This document shows positions 35,271-44,151 of a stretch of 64,000 nucleotides of DNA, piece by piece. The notes beneath the pieces were generated by a model. The model did no database searches and was not told the origin of the DNA. It saw only the letters and a list, made by a program, of their open reading frames with translations. A program made the translations under genes and the position numbers. Each line of letters opens with the position of its first letter. The first letter of the stretch is position 1. The DNA is from Nitrospira sp. (GTDB lineage: Bacteria; Nitrospirota; Nitrospiria; Nitrospirales; Nitrospiraceae). The stretch lies in the NCBI GenBank assembly GCA_024998625.1, contig JACOEL010000011.1:62001-126000 (forward strand). Reading direction: 5' to 3'.

Positions 35271-37274
35271 GTGTCCGACTCTATTGATCTGATCGTCAAA
35301 CTGATTCCCCTGTTCCCGCTGATGGCCGTCATTGTGAACGGCCTCTTCGGGCATCGGTATTCCCATGACCTGGCTCACCGGTTTGCGTGGGGATCGGTAC
35401 TGATGTCCTTCCTCTGTGTGCTGGCCGTCTTCACGGAGACCCTGCGAACAGGCGCGGCTCGTGAAGTGGTCGCCTACAAGTGGATTTTCGGCGGCGATCT
35501 CACAATCAATCTCGCCTATTTGATCGATCCGTTGACCTGCATCATGTTGCTGGTCATCACGGGAGTGGGATTCCTGATCCACGTCTACTCCGTGGGGTAC
35601 ATGCACGGAGAATCCGGCTTCACGCGATTCTTTGTGTACATGAATCTGTTTATGGTTTCGATGCTCCTGCTGGTGATGGGCAATAACTATGTTGTCCTCT
35701 TTATCGGCTGGGAAGGCGTCGGACTCTGCTCCTATCTGTTGATCGGGTACTACTACGACAAGGTCTCCGCCGCCAAAGCGGCCACCAAAGCCTTTGTGGT
35801 CAATCGAATCGGTGATGCCGGATTCCTCCTAGCAATCTTCCTGGTGTTCGTGAACTTCCGAACTCTCGACTACACCCAGGTGATGCAGAACGCCGCACAG
35901 CTCTCGCCTGAAATGGCCACCGCCATCGCGCTCTGCCTGTTGGTTGGGGCCGTCGGAAAATCCGCGCAACTTCCGCTCTATACCTGGCTGCCCGACGCGA
36001 TGGAAGGGCCGACCCCGGTCAGTGCGCTCATCCATGCGGCCACTATGGTCACGGCAGGCGTTTATATGATCGTCCGGAATCACGCCATCTTCGATCTGTC
36101 GCCCACCGCCATGACGACCGTCGCCTGGATCGGCGGACTCACCGCGCTCTTCGCCGCTACGATCGGCCTAGTACAGACCGACATCAAGCGCGTCCTGGCC
36201 TATTCAACCGTCAGCCAGCTCGGGTATATGTTCCTCGGCTGCGGTCTCGGAGCGTATACTGCCGCCGTCTTCCATCTGATGACCCATGCGTTCTTTAAAG
36301 CGCTCTTGTTCTTGTCCGCCGGTTCCGTCATCCACGCATTGTCCGGCGAGCAGGATATCCGCAAGATGGGCGCGTTGAAGTCGAAGATCCCCTGGACTCA
36401 CACGCTCTTCCTGATCGGCACGATAGCGATTGCCGGAATTCCGCCGTTAGCGGGCTTCTGGAGCAAAGACGAAATCATGGGCCATGCCTTCGTGCATCAT
36501 CACTATGTACTCTATGGCATGGCAGCAGTCGGCGCATTCCTGACCTCGTTCTACATGTTCCGCCTGACCTATCTCACGTTCTATGGCACCTCGCGGCTGG
36601 ATCACCACACCGCCGAGCACGTGCACGAATCCCCGATGGTGATGATCGGTCCCCTCGTCGTGTTGGCCACCCTCTCCGTCATCGGTGGCTTCCCCGGTGT
36701 TCCACCTGAAAACGGCTGGTTCCACCACTTCCTGCACTCAGTGGCAGGCGTGGCTGGGGAGGAGCACGCCACCGCGCCAGCGCTGATGCTCGGGCTGATG
36801 GGCACGGCCACCGCCATTGCGCTCCTGGGCTGGGGACTGGCGCATTACTTTTACAGCGGGCCTTCCTCCGCAGCAGATGCGCTCGCCGCACGGATGCCGG
36901 GCGTGTATACGACCCTGCTGAACAAATACTTTGTCGACGAACTGTACGACCGGCTGTTCGTGGAGCCGACCAAGCAGATCGGAAGACTCTGCGACTGGTT
37001 TGATCGCACGATCATCGACGGCCTGGTCCGATCTATCGATCGTGGGACAGACGTCAGTTCAGCGGCCATCACCTGGACCGAAAAACATGTGGTCTATGCC
37101 GGCTTGAACATCATCGGCTATGCGAACCACCTCCTCGCCCGCTCGTGGCGGCGGCTTCAGACCGGCATGGTGCATCAGTACGCGGCCATCATCGTGGCGG
37201 GACTCTTTATTCTCGTGCACCTCATTCTCTTGATTTGGACCGGAAGCGGTACCAACGGGTATTTATTACGCTGA
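35271..37274 (+). CDS. nuoL: NADH-quinone oxidoreductase subunit L (long form)
   Basis: 667 residues, GTG start; about 50 longer than E. coli NuoL. It is a Mrp-type antiporter-like proton channel. Conserved parts include FIGWEGVGLCSYLLIGYYY (helix 5 Glu), GKSAQLPLYTWLPDAMEGPT (helix 7 Lys) and VSQLGYMFLGCGLGAY. The C-terminal lateral helix follows residue 500, and its region (DELYDRLFVEPTKQIGRLCD onward) is longer than usual. That fits a complex with an added antiporter subunit for the lateral helix to span. Confidence 0.95.
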   Translation: MSDSIDLIVKLIPLFPLMAVIVNGLFGHRYSHDLAHRFAWGSVLMSFLCVLAVFTETLRTGAAREVVAYKWIFGGDLTINLAYLIDPLTCIMLLVITGVGFLIHVYSVGYMHGESGFTRFFVYMNLFMVSMLLLVMGNNYVVLFIGWEGVGLCSYLLIGYYYDKVSAAKAATKAFVVNRIGDAGFLLAIFLVFVNFRTLDYTQVMQNAAQLSPEMATAIALCLLVGAVGKSAQLPLYTWLPDAMEGPTPVSALIHAATMVTAGVYMIVRNHAIFDLSPTAMTTVAWIGGLTALFAATIGLVQTDIKRVLAYSTVSQLGYMFLGCGLGAYTAAVFHLMTHAFFKALLFLSAGSVIHALSGEQDIRKMGALKSKIPWTHTLFLIGTIAIAGIPPLAGFWSKDEIMGHAFVHHHYVLYGMAAVGAFLTSFYMFRLTYLTFYGTSRLDHHTAEHVHESPMVMIGPLVVLATLSVIGGFPGVPPENGWFHHFLHSVAGVAGEEHATAPALMLGLMGTATAIALLGWGLAHYFYSGPSSAADALAARMPGVYTTLLNKYFVDELYDRLFVEPTKQIGRLCDWFDRTIIDGLVRSIDRGTDVSSAAITWTEKHVVYAGLNIIGYANHLLARSWRRLQTGMVHQYAAIIVAGLFILVHLILLIWTGSGTNGYLLR

Positions 37275-37298
37275 TGCAGCAGAATTTCTGGACACACG

Positions 37299-38858
37299 AT
37301 GCTTGAAGAGTTCAGTTTTGGATTCCCGATCCTCTCGTACCTGATCTTCCTCCCGCTCGCGGGCGCGGCGGTGCTTTGGTTGATCGAAGACGAAGATCTT
37401 CTCAAGACGACGACATTGGGCATCACCCTGGTGGAACTGGCCCTGGCCTGCCTCGTGCTGGTGCGCTTCGTACCGGATTCCGCTGCCATGCAATTCGCCG
37501 AGCATGCGCGCTGGATGCCGGCGCTCGGCATCGGCTACCATCTCGCCGTCGACGGCATCAGCGTGCTCTTTGTAGGGCTGACTGCATTTCTCACCGTACT
37601 GGTCGTCATCTACTCATGGGACACCGTGCGCAATCAGGTTCGCCTCTACTTCATGGCACTCTTGGCCCTAGAGACCACCACCATGGGCATCTTTGCGTCG
37701 ATCGACCTGATTCTGTTCTTTGTTTTTTGGGAACTCATGCTCATCCCCAGCTACTTCCTGATCAAATTGTGGGGCGGAGGAGCAGAGCGCCACTACGCAG
37801 CCCTCAAATATGTGCTCTACACACTCCTCGGCAGCGTCTTTATGCTGGTCGGCATCGCCTTGCTGGACATCAACTATCACCAGTGGGCCGTGACGCATCA
37901 CCTCGACCACGTCTACTCGTTCGATCTGCTGGAGTTGCTCTCGGTCCCGATCCCGCTCTCCCAGCAAATTTTGATCTTCTGGCTCATGTTCATGGGATTC
38001 GCCTTCAAGGCACCGGTGTTCCCATTTCACACCTGGCTCCCTGACGCTCTCGTAGAAGGCCCCATCGGTATGGCCGTCATGTTAGCCGGGATGAAATTGG
38101 GCACCTATGGGTTCCTTCGTTTTACCTTCCCCTTGCTGCCCGATGCATCAAAAAGCGAAGGCGTCGTCTCGATCGTCATGGTCCTGGCTCTCGCGGCAAT
38201 TTTGTACGGAGCGGTGGTGGCCCTCATTCAATCGGACTTCAAGCGCCTCCTCGCATTCAGCAGCATCAGCCACCTCGGGTTTGTGGTGGTCGGGCTCTTT
38301 GCCCTGAATTTTCAGGGCTTGCAGGGGAGCCTCCTGACCATGATCAACCTCGGCTTCAGCACCGCCGGTCTCTTCTTCATGGCAGGCTTCTTATCAAGCA
38401 GACAACAGAGTTCCCAATTGTCCGCCTTCGGAGGATTCGCGAAACAGGTGCCGCTCCTGGCCTCGTTCCTCCTGTTGATCGGTATGGCCTCCATCGGACT
38501 GCCTGGGACCAATGGTTTTGTGGGTGAATTTCTGATCCTCCTCGGCGCCTTCAAAGCCAAATGGTGGTATGGAGCCGTGGCGGTCACCGGCGTCATCTTT
38601 GGAGCGGCCTATTTCTTGTGGTATTACGAGCGAGCCATGCTCGGCCCGCTTAGCAAGAATATCTCTGCCACGATCAAGGACCTGCACATGCGGGAAGTCA
38701 CCATCGCACTCTCACTCTCGGTGATGATCTTGTGGATCGGCCTGTACCCGTCACCCTTCCTGAGAATGATGAATGGATCGATTCAAGCCCTCGTCGATCG
38801 TTTGGATCGTGCCAAAGTGGCTTCGGTAGACACTGTCATCCACGTGCCGGCTAAGTAG
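37299..38858 (+). CDS. nuoM: NADH-quinone oxidoreductase subunit M, canonical copy
   Basis: 519 residues, about 14 membrane helices. All expected channel residues are present: Glu in FFVFWELMLIPSYFL (helix 5), Lys in GFAFKAPVFPFHTWLPDA (helix 7), Lys in MLAGMKLGTYGFLR (helix 8) and Glu in LPGTNGFVGEFLIL (helix 12). It is one of the proton-pumping subunits. A second, divergent copy follows after four bases. Confidence 0.95.
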   Translation: MLEEFSFGFPILSYLIFLPLAGAAVLWLIEDEDLLKTTTLGITLVELALACLVLVRFVPDSAAMQFAEHARWMPALGIGYHLAVDGISVLFVGLTAFLTVLVVIYSWDTVRNQVRLYFMALLALETTTMGIFASIDLILFFVFWELMLIPSYFLIKLWGGGAERHYAALKYVLYTLLGSVFMLVGIALLDINYHQWAVTHHLDHVYSFDLLELLSVPIPLSQQILIFWLMFMGFAFKAPVFPFHTWLPDALVEGPIGMAVMLAGMKLGTYGFLRFTFPLLPDASKSEGVVSIVMVLALAAILYGAVVALIQSDFKRLLAFSSISHLGFVVVGLFALNFQGLQGSLLTMINLGFSTAGLFFMAGFLSSRQQSSQLSAFGGFAKQVPLLASFLLLIGMASIGLPGTNGFVGEFLILLGAFKAKWWYGAVAVTGVIFGAAYFLWYYERAMLGPLSKNISATIKDLHMREVTIALSLSVMILWIGLYPSPFLRMMNGSIQALVDRLDRAKVASVDTVIHVPAK

Positions 38859-38862
38859 GACC

Positions 38863-40518
38863 ATGGTTGAATACACGCTGCTCATTATTCTGTTCGCGCC
38901 GTTTGTCGGAGCCCTGGCTCTGATCTTCGTCTCCAACCGCCAGCTCTCGCTGGTCCGCGGCATTGCAGCCGGCTCGGCCTTTGTCTCATTGATCGCCTCA
39001 GTCTATCTTTTCTATGCCTACGATCCGTTGAAGGGCGGCTACCAATTTATCCAACGGATCGAATGGTCGCGACAGCTGGGGATCTCGCTTCATCTCGGGG
39101 TGGATGGAATCGGCACCCCGCTGGTCCTGGCCTCCAGCATCCTCCTCTTCGCCGGTATTTTCGTCTCCTGGCATATCAAAGACCGGGTCAAAGAGTTTTA
39201 CATCTGGCTTCTGATTCTTGCCGCAGCGACCATCGGCGTATTCATGTCGCTGGATTTGTTCTTTCTGTATTTCTTCTACGAAATGTCCGTGATTCCCATG
39301 TATCTCCTCTTAGGCATGTGGGGGAGTCACACGAAAAAGTATCTCGAAATGACGGACGCCGAAGGCCTCAAGCAGCGGGATTCCGTTGGTTTTATCTTTA
39401 ATTTCGGCGCGAACAGCAAAGAATATGCGGCCATGAAGTTGGTCCTGTTTCTGTCCGCATTCGCCGTCGCGGCATTAATGGGCATTCTCCTGATTTACAA
39501 GTTCTCAGGACTCAACACCTTCGATATTCTGGTTTTGCGCGAACAGGCCCATTTCTCGGGTCCCCTGGCCACGCTGATCTGGCTGTTGATCTTTTTCGGC
39601 TTTGCATCGATCGCACCGATCTGGCCGCTGCACTCCTGGTCTCCGGTCGGCCACGCGGCCGCCCCGGCTGCAACCAGTATGTTGCACGCGGGCGTGCTGA
39701 TGAAATTGGGACATTTCTCGATTATCCGGGTCGCTTTCGAAATTCTGCCCGAGACCACCCGCGAACTCATGCCCATTGCCGCGGTGCTGTGCATCTTTAG
39801 TATCATCTACGGAGGACTCGTCGCCTATTACGCAAAGGACACCAAGTACGTCATCGGCTATTCCAGCTCCAGCCATATGGGCTACGTGTTCCTGGGAATG
39901 GCCGCTCTCGACTATATCAGCCTGAGCGGAGCCGTCATCTATATGTTCGCTCACGCCATGGCCACCGGGATGCTCTTCGCCATGGCCGGCTGGGTCTACG
40001 ATCAAACCCATACCCGCGACATTCCCTCGCTGGGAGGCCTCTCCAACCGGATGCCGTTTATTTCCGCCGCTTTCGTCATCGGCTGTATGGCTTCGATCGG
40101 AATGCCCGGCACCGTGAACTTTATCGCTGAAGTCATGATCATCGTCGGCAGTTGGAATAAGTACCCCTTCCAGGTCGTCGTTGCCGTTCTGGGTATCGTG
40201 CTGACCATGGCCTATCTCTTCAAGATGATGCGCGGCCTGTTCTACGGATCCATGGCGGAGAAATACAGCCACTCACACGATGCCGTGACCGTCGTTGATC
40301 GCATGCCGCTGCTGATCATGATCACCGTCAGCATCAGTTTTGGAATTTTCCCGGGCCACCTCTACTCAGTCGTCCGATCCGGGGTCGATCCCTTGATCGC
40401 TCGTATCACCAAGGTCGTCCCGGTTGCGGAGCACCCTATGAACCTTCCACATGCCACCTCGCCAACCGTACCCACATCCGCTTCCCGTGAAGCACTTGCC
40501 AAGGTGACCCCGCGATGA
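38863..40518 (+). CDS. nuoM: NADH-quinone oxidoreductase subunit M, second divergent copy
   Basis: 551 residues. It is homologous to NuoM throughout but differs at the pump site. The helix 7 segment reads GFASIAPIWPLHSWSPVGH, so the key Lys is Ile250 (codon 39610-39612) and the usual LPDAH is SPVGH. Helix 5 Glu140 (FFYEMSVIPMY), helix 8 Lys281 (GVLMKLGHFS) and helix 12 Glu (TVNFIAEVMII) are kept. A longer hydrophilic loop follows helix 5 (residues about 155-187). Double-NuoM complexes are known for Nitrospira. Its stop overlaps nuoN as ATGA (40515-40518). Confidence 0.92.
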   Translation: MVEYTLLIILFAPFVGALALIFVSNRQLSLVRGIAAGSAFVSLIASVYLFYAYDPLKGGYQFIQRIEWSRQLGISLHLGVDGIGTPLVLASSILLFAGIFVSWHIKDRVKEFYIWLLILAAATIGVFMSLDLFFLYFFYEMSVIPMYLLLGMWGSHTKKYLEMTDAEGLKQRDSVGFIFNFGANSKEYAAMKLVLFLSAFAVAALMGILLIYKFSGLNTFDILVLREQAHFSGPLATLIWLLIFFGFASIAPIWPLHSWSPVGHAAAPAATSMLHAGVLMKLGHFSIIRVAFEILPETTRELMPIAAVLCIFSIIYGGLVAYYAKDTKYVIGYSSSSHMGYVFLGMAALDYISLSGAVIYMFAHAMATGMLFAMAGWVYDQTHTRDIPSLGGLSNRMPFISAAFVIGCMASIGMPGTVNFIAEVMIIVGSWNKYPFQVVVAVLGIVLTMAYLFKMMRGLFYGSMAEKYSHSHDAVTVVDRMPLLIMITVSISFGIFPGHLYSVVRSGVDPLIARITKVVPVAEHPMNLPHATSPTVPTSASREALAKVTPR

Positions 40519-42011
40519 CTTTTTCCCTTACCCTGTCGGTCAGCGATCTCCTGCTCCTGCTACCGGAGCTGTTCCTCACTGCCTGGCTCTGCGTTGTCCT
40601 GATTGTCGATTTTTCGTTCAAGCGGATCGTTCAGGAACAGCTCGCGTACCTGAGCATTCTTGGATTGGTGATCACGCTGGCCTGCCTGGCCTGGTTTGAT
40701 ATGACCGGCATCACCGGCACCCTTTTCGGCAAGATGTTCGTTCTGGACCGGATGGCGATCTTCTTCAAAGTGATGATCCTCCTCGCCACGATCCTGGTCA
40801 TTCTCTTGTCGATCGATTATGTCCATCGCTTTTCTTTCTTCCGGGGGGAGTACTATTTCCTCGTCGTCATGTCGGCATTAGGCATGATGTTCATGACCTC
40901 GGCCAACGACTTGCTGTCGCTCTTCGTCACCCTGGAATTCGCGACCTTCGGCTTTTATGTCCTGGTGTCCTATCTCCGTGACGATATGGCATCCAACGAG
41001 GCAGGACTCAAGTTCTTCATCCTGGGAGTCTTTGCGGCGGGGCTGCTCGCCTATGGCATTAGCCTCGTCTATGGGGAGACAGGCAAGCTCGTCTTCTCGG
41101 AGATGATTGGCGCAGCCCCGACTACCGGCCTCGTTATTGGCTTCCTCCTCATTTTTGCCGCCTTGGGGTTTAAAATCGGCGCGGTCCCGTTCCATTCATG
41201 GATCCCCGATACGTATCACGGCGCACCGACGCCGGTCACCGCATTCCTGTCGATCGCGCCAAAAGTAGCCGCCTTTGCGATTCTGCTCCGCCTCTTCTTA
41301 GTGGCATTGGCCACCTTCAAGCCGGCCTGGGCATTGCTCATCGTGGCGACCTCCATCCTTTCGATGACCTACGGCAACATCGTGGCAATCGCACAACGAA
41401 ATGTGAAGCGGCTGTTAGCCTATTCCGGTATCGCGCAAGTCGGCAACGTGCTCATCGGCCTGGCGGCCGGGACCAAGATGGGGACCGATTCCATTTTGTT
41501 CTACCTCCTGACCTATCTCTTTGCAAACCTCGGAGCCTTCGCCGTTATCATGGCGATCAGCAATGCAGTAGGCAGCGATGAAATTGAGGATTACAGCGGA
41601 CTCAACCGGCGCTCGCCGTTTCTGGCCTTTGCCATGCTGATTTTCCTGCTGTCGCTGGCCGGAGTTCCTCCGCTCGCCGGCTTCATCGGCAAGTTGTATA
41701 TTTTTGTCGCAGCGATCAAGGAGGGGCTCTACATCCTGATCACGGTCGGCCTCGTCAACATCGTCGTGTCGATGTACTACTACCTGATCGTCGTCAAGAA
41801 GATGTACATCAACGAACCACTCGATTCTTCTCCCATCAAGACGACGGGTCCGTTGCGGGCGGTCATCTATGTCGGATTGGCCGGCACACTCGTGATCGGC
41901 ATCTACCCACAGCCGTTCCTCGATTGGGCCGTGGCCGCCACACTGATGTTTTCCAATCTGCTGGGCCCTGCCGCTTCCATTCCCGTATCAGTCGCGCCGT
42001 TCGGCGGATAA
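40515..42011 (+). CDS. nuoN: NADH-quinone oxidoreductase subunit N
   Basis: 498 residues, about 14 membrane helices; antiporter-like proton channel next to NuoK in the assembled arm. Conserved features are FVTLEFATFGFYVLVSY (helix 5 Glu), GFKIGAVPFHSWIPDTYHGA (helix 7 Lys) and GVPPLAGFIGKLYIF (helix 12 Lys). It is the last nuo gene; no clear terminator follows. Confidence 0.95.
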   Translation: MTFSLTLSVSDLLLLLPELFLTAWLCVVLIVDFSFKRIVQEQLAYLSILGLVITLACLAWFDMTGITGTLFGKMFVLDRMAIFFKVMILLATILVILLSIDYVHRFSFFRGEYYFLVVMSALGMMFMTSANDLLSLFVTLEFATFGFYVLVSYLRDDMASNEAGLKFFILGVFAAGLLAYGISLVYGETGKLVFSEMIGAAPTTGLVIGFLLIFAALGFKIGAVPFHSWIPDTYHGAPTPVTAFLSIAPKVAAFAILLRLFLVALATFKPAWALLIVATSILSMTYGNIVAIAQRNVKRLLAYSGIAQVGNVLIGLAAGTKMGTDSILFYLLTYLFANLGAFAVIMAISNAVGSDEIEDYSGLNRRSPFLAFAMLIFLLSLAGVPPLAGFIGKLYIFVAAIKEGLYILITVGLVNIVVSMYYYLIVVKKMYINEPLDSSPIKTTGPLRAVIYVGLAGTLVIGIYPQPFLDWAVAATLMFSNLLGPAASIPVSVAPFGG

Positions 42012-42160
42012 GGGCCAGCCCGGATACGCCTTACGATTTCCACAAATCCCTTCGCTTATCAATAGCTTCTGCTACAATACAATCTCCTGATCTCTGGGCG
42101 GTTCACCGAGGCTCTGCAACCTTGCTCGGACGCTTCCCAATACCTCCGCCTGGATCTCGC

Positions 42161-43660
42161 ATGGGTATGGACGAACCGAAACCCCAACAGGCCGTCAACA
42201 CAGACGTCGAATCCGTCCTTCCTGCCCTTCCTTGGGGCGCACGTATACTTTCGCGCCTTTCTGTTCTTGGGCCGTTGGTCCTGGCATTTCAGAAACGCTC
42301 CATCGAACAACGCGTGCTCGCGGGATTCGGCCTCGTGTTCGCCGGCATCCTGGTCATTTCCGCCATTTCCTATCGCAATATGACCGTCCTCATACGCAAT
42401 GGGCATCACGACCAGCGAAGTCATGAGTTCATCCAATCCCTGGCCGCAACCGGCGAGGCCATCGACGATGCGGAGAATGGTCATCGACGATTCCTGGTCA
42501 CCGGAGACGAGAGTTATCTCGCCGCCTACAACACCCTGCGAGAACGTGCACCGGAGTACCTCGGCTACCTGCGTGAACTCACTGAACCTGACAGCATCCA
42601 GCGCGAGCGCGTTACACAACTCGAACAATTGATCACACAGCAACTTCGCGAAGAGCGGGCCGCGATCGACCTGCGAAACGAAACGGGGTTCGAGTCCGTG
42701 CGGACGATGGCCCTGGCCGGTGTGGCCAAAACCGCGCTCGATTCCGCCCGTCGCCTGCAAGCGCAGATGGAACAGGATGAAACCAAGGCCCTCGCGCAAC
42801 GCGTCGTCGAATCCACCACGACCACGCGCTCCAGCATTATCCTCCTGATCATCGGCGCCCTGCTGCTGTTCGTGCTGCTGGCTGCCGTATACTACCTGAT
42901 TCGGCATGACATCACGGCACGGCGGCGGATCGCCGATGAACTCCAACGCCGCGGCGAACTGCTGGAGGCCGCCAATAAAGAGCTGGAGGCGTTCAGCTAT
43001 TCCGTCTCCCACGACTTACGAGCCCCGTTGCGGCATATCGACGGCTATGCCTCGCTGCTGGCCAAGGCCGCCTCGATCTCGCTTGACGAGAAAACCAAGC
43101 GGTACTTACAGACGATTTCTGAATCCGCCACCAGGATGGGACAACTCATCGACGATCTGTTGGTGTTTTCACGAATGGGTCGGCAGGAAATGTTACGTGG
43201 AACAGTCAACCTGAACCAATTGATCGCCTCCGTGCTGCACGATCTGCGACATGACTTGCAAGATCGGACAATCTCGTGGACAATCGCTCAACTCCCGGAT
43301 GTCACAGGTGACGCAGCGATGTTGCGGCAAGTGTTTATGAATCTCGTGGCCAACGCAATCAAATTTACCGGTACGCGGCCGCAGGCCACCATCGAGATCG
43401 GAAGCCGTGACAACGGGCAGGAGGAAGCGGTGTTATTCGTACGCGACAATGGGGTAGGATTTGATATGCGCTACGCGAACAAGCTGTTCGGCGTCTTTCA
43501 GCGGCTTCACCGAGCGGATGAGTTCGAGGGGACGGGTATCGGACTGGCCAATGTCAGACGGATTATTCACCGGCATGGCGGGAAAACCTGGGCAGAAGGG
43601 GCGCTCGGCGAGGGCGCAACCTTTTACGTCAGCCTCCCGTTGGCGAGGACATCGGCATGA
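42161..43660 (+). CDS. Membrane-bound CHASE3-domain sensor histidine kinase
   Basis: About 499 residues from ATG 42161; the frame is open further upstream but unsupported. A first membrane helix (VLAGFGLVFAGILVISAIS) is followed by a CHASE3-type extracytoplasmic domain of about 140 residues (TGEAIDDAENGHRRFLVTGD). A second helix (IILLIIGALLLFVLLAAVYYLI) follows, then a HisKA domain with His in SYSVSHDLRAPLRHIDGYAS. The HATPase has NLVANAIKF, DNGVGFDM and GTGIGLANV. All catalytic boxes look intact. Translation is coupled to the next gene by an ATGA overlap. Confidence 0.9.
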   Translation: MGMDEPKPQQAVNTDVESVLPALPWGARILSRLSVLGPLVLAFQKRSIEQRVLAGFGLVFAGILVISAISYRNMTVLIRNGHHDQRSHEFIQSLAATGEAIDDAENGHRRFLVTGDESYLAAYNTLRERAPEYLGYLRELTEPDSIQRERVTQLEQLITQQLREERAAIDLRNETGFESVRTMALAGVAKTALDSARRLQAQMEQDETKALAQRVVESTTTTRSSIILLIIGALLLFVLLAAVYYLIRHDITARRRIADELQRRGELLEAANKELEAFSYSVSHDLRAPLRHIDGYASLLAKAASISLDEKTKRYLQTISESATRMGQLIDDLLVFSRMGRQEMLRGTVNLNQLIASVLHDLRHDLQDRTISWTIAQLPDVTGDAAMLRQVFMNLVANAIKFTGTRPQATIEIGSRDNGQEEAVLFVRDNGVGFDMRYANKLFGVFQRLHRADEFEGTGIGLANVRRIIHRHGGKTWAEGALGEGATFYVSLPLARTSA

Positions 43661-44118
43661 CTCTGACCAAACCCATATTACTGGCGGAAGACAATCCACG
43701 CGATGCCGAGCTCGCTCTGGCGGCGATGGAAGAGCATCATCTTGCGGATAAGGTCATCCTCTGTCACGACGGCGCCGAAGTACTGGATTACCTCTACTGC
43801 CGTGGCCACTTCAAAGCCCGCCTCCAGGGTAATCCCGCGGTCGTACTCCTCGACTTGAAGATGCCGAAAGTCGACGGCCTCGAGGTACTGCGCACCATCA
43901 AGGGCGACGCCGCCCTGAAACCCATCCCCGTGGTGATGCTGACATCATCCAGGGAAGAGCGGGACCTGGTTGAAAGTTATGCGTTGGGCGCCAACGCCTA
44001 TGTGGTCAAGCCGGTCGAGTTTCATCAGTTTCTCAAGGCCGTCAAAGAGCTCGGTGTGTTCTGGGGGATGATCAACGAACCGCCTCCTGAGGGGGCGAGC
44101 CGCGCAACCAGCCGGTGA
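43657..44118 (+). CDS. Single-domain response regulator (Rcp1-like)
   Basis: 153 residues. Receiver domain with the acidic residues in LLAEDNPRDAELAL, phosphoacceptor Asp in VVLLDLKMPKVDG, Thr/Ser in VVMLTSSREERD and Lys in YVVKPVEFHQF. The loop with LDYLYCRGHF is typical of Rcp1-type regulators that pair with HisKA kinases. It overlaps the CHASE3 kinase by four bases and so is probably its partner. Confidence 0.9.
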   Translation: MTLTKPILLAEDNPRDAELALAAMEEHHLADKVILCHDGAEVLDYLYCRGHFKARLQGNPAVVLLDLKMPKVDGLEVLRTIKGDAALKPIPVVMLTSSREERDLVESYALGANAYVVKPVEFHQFLKAVKELGVFWGMINEPPPEGASRATSR

Positions 44119-44151
44119 ACCCCCGTTCAGGACTCTGTCCCGATACACACG

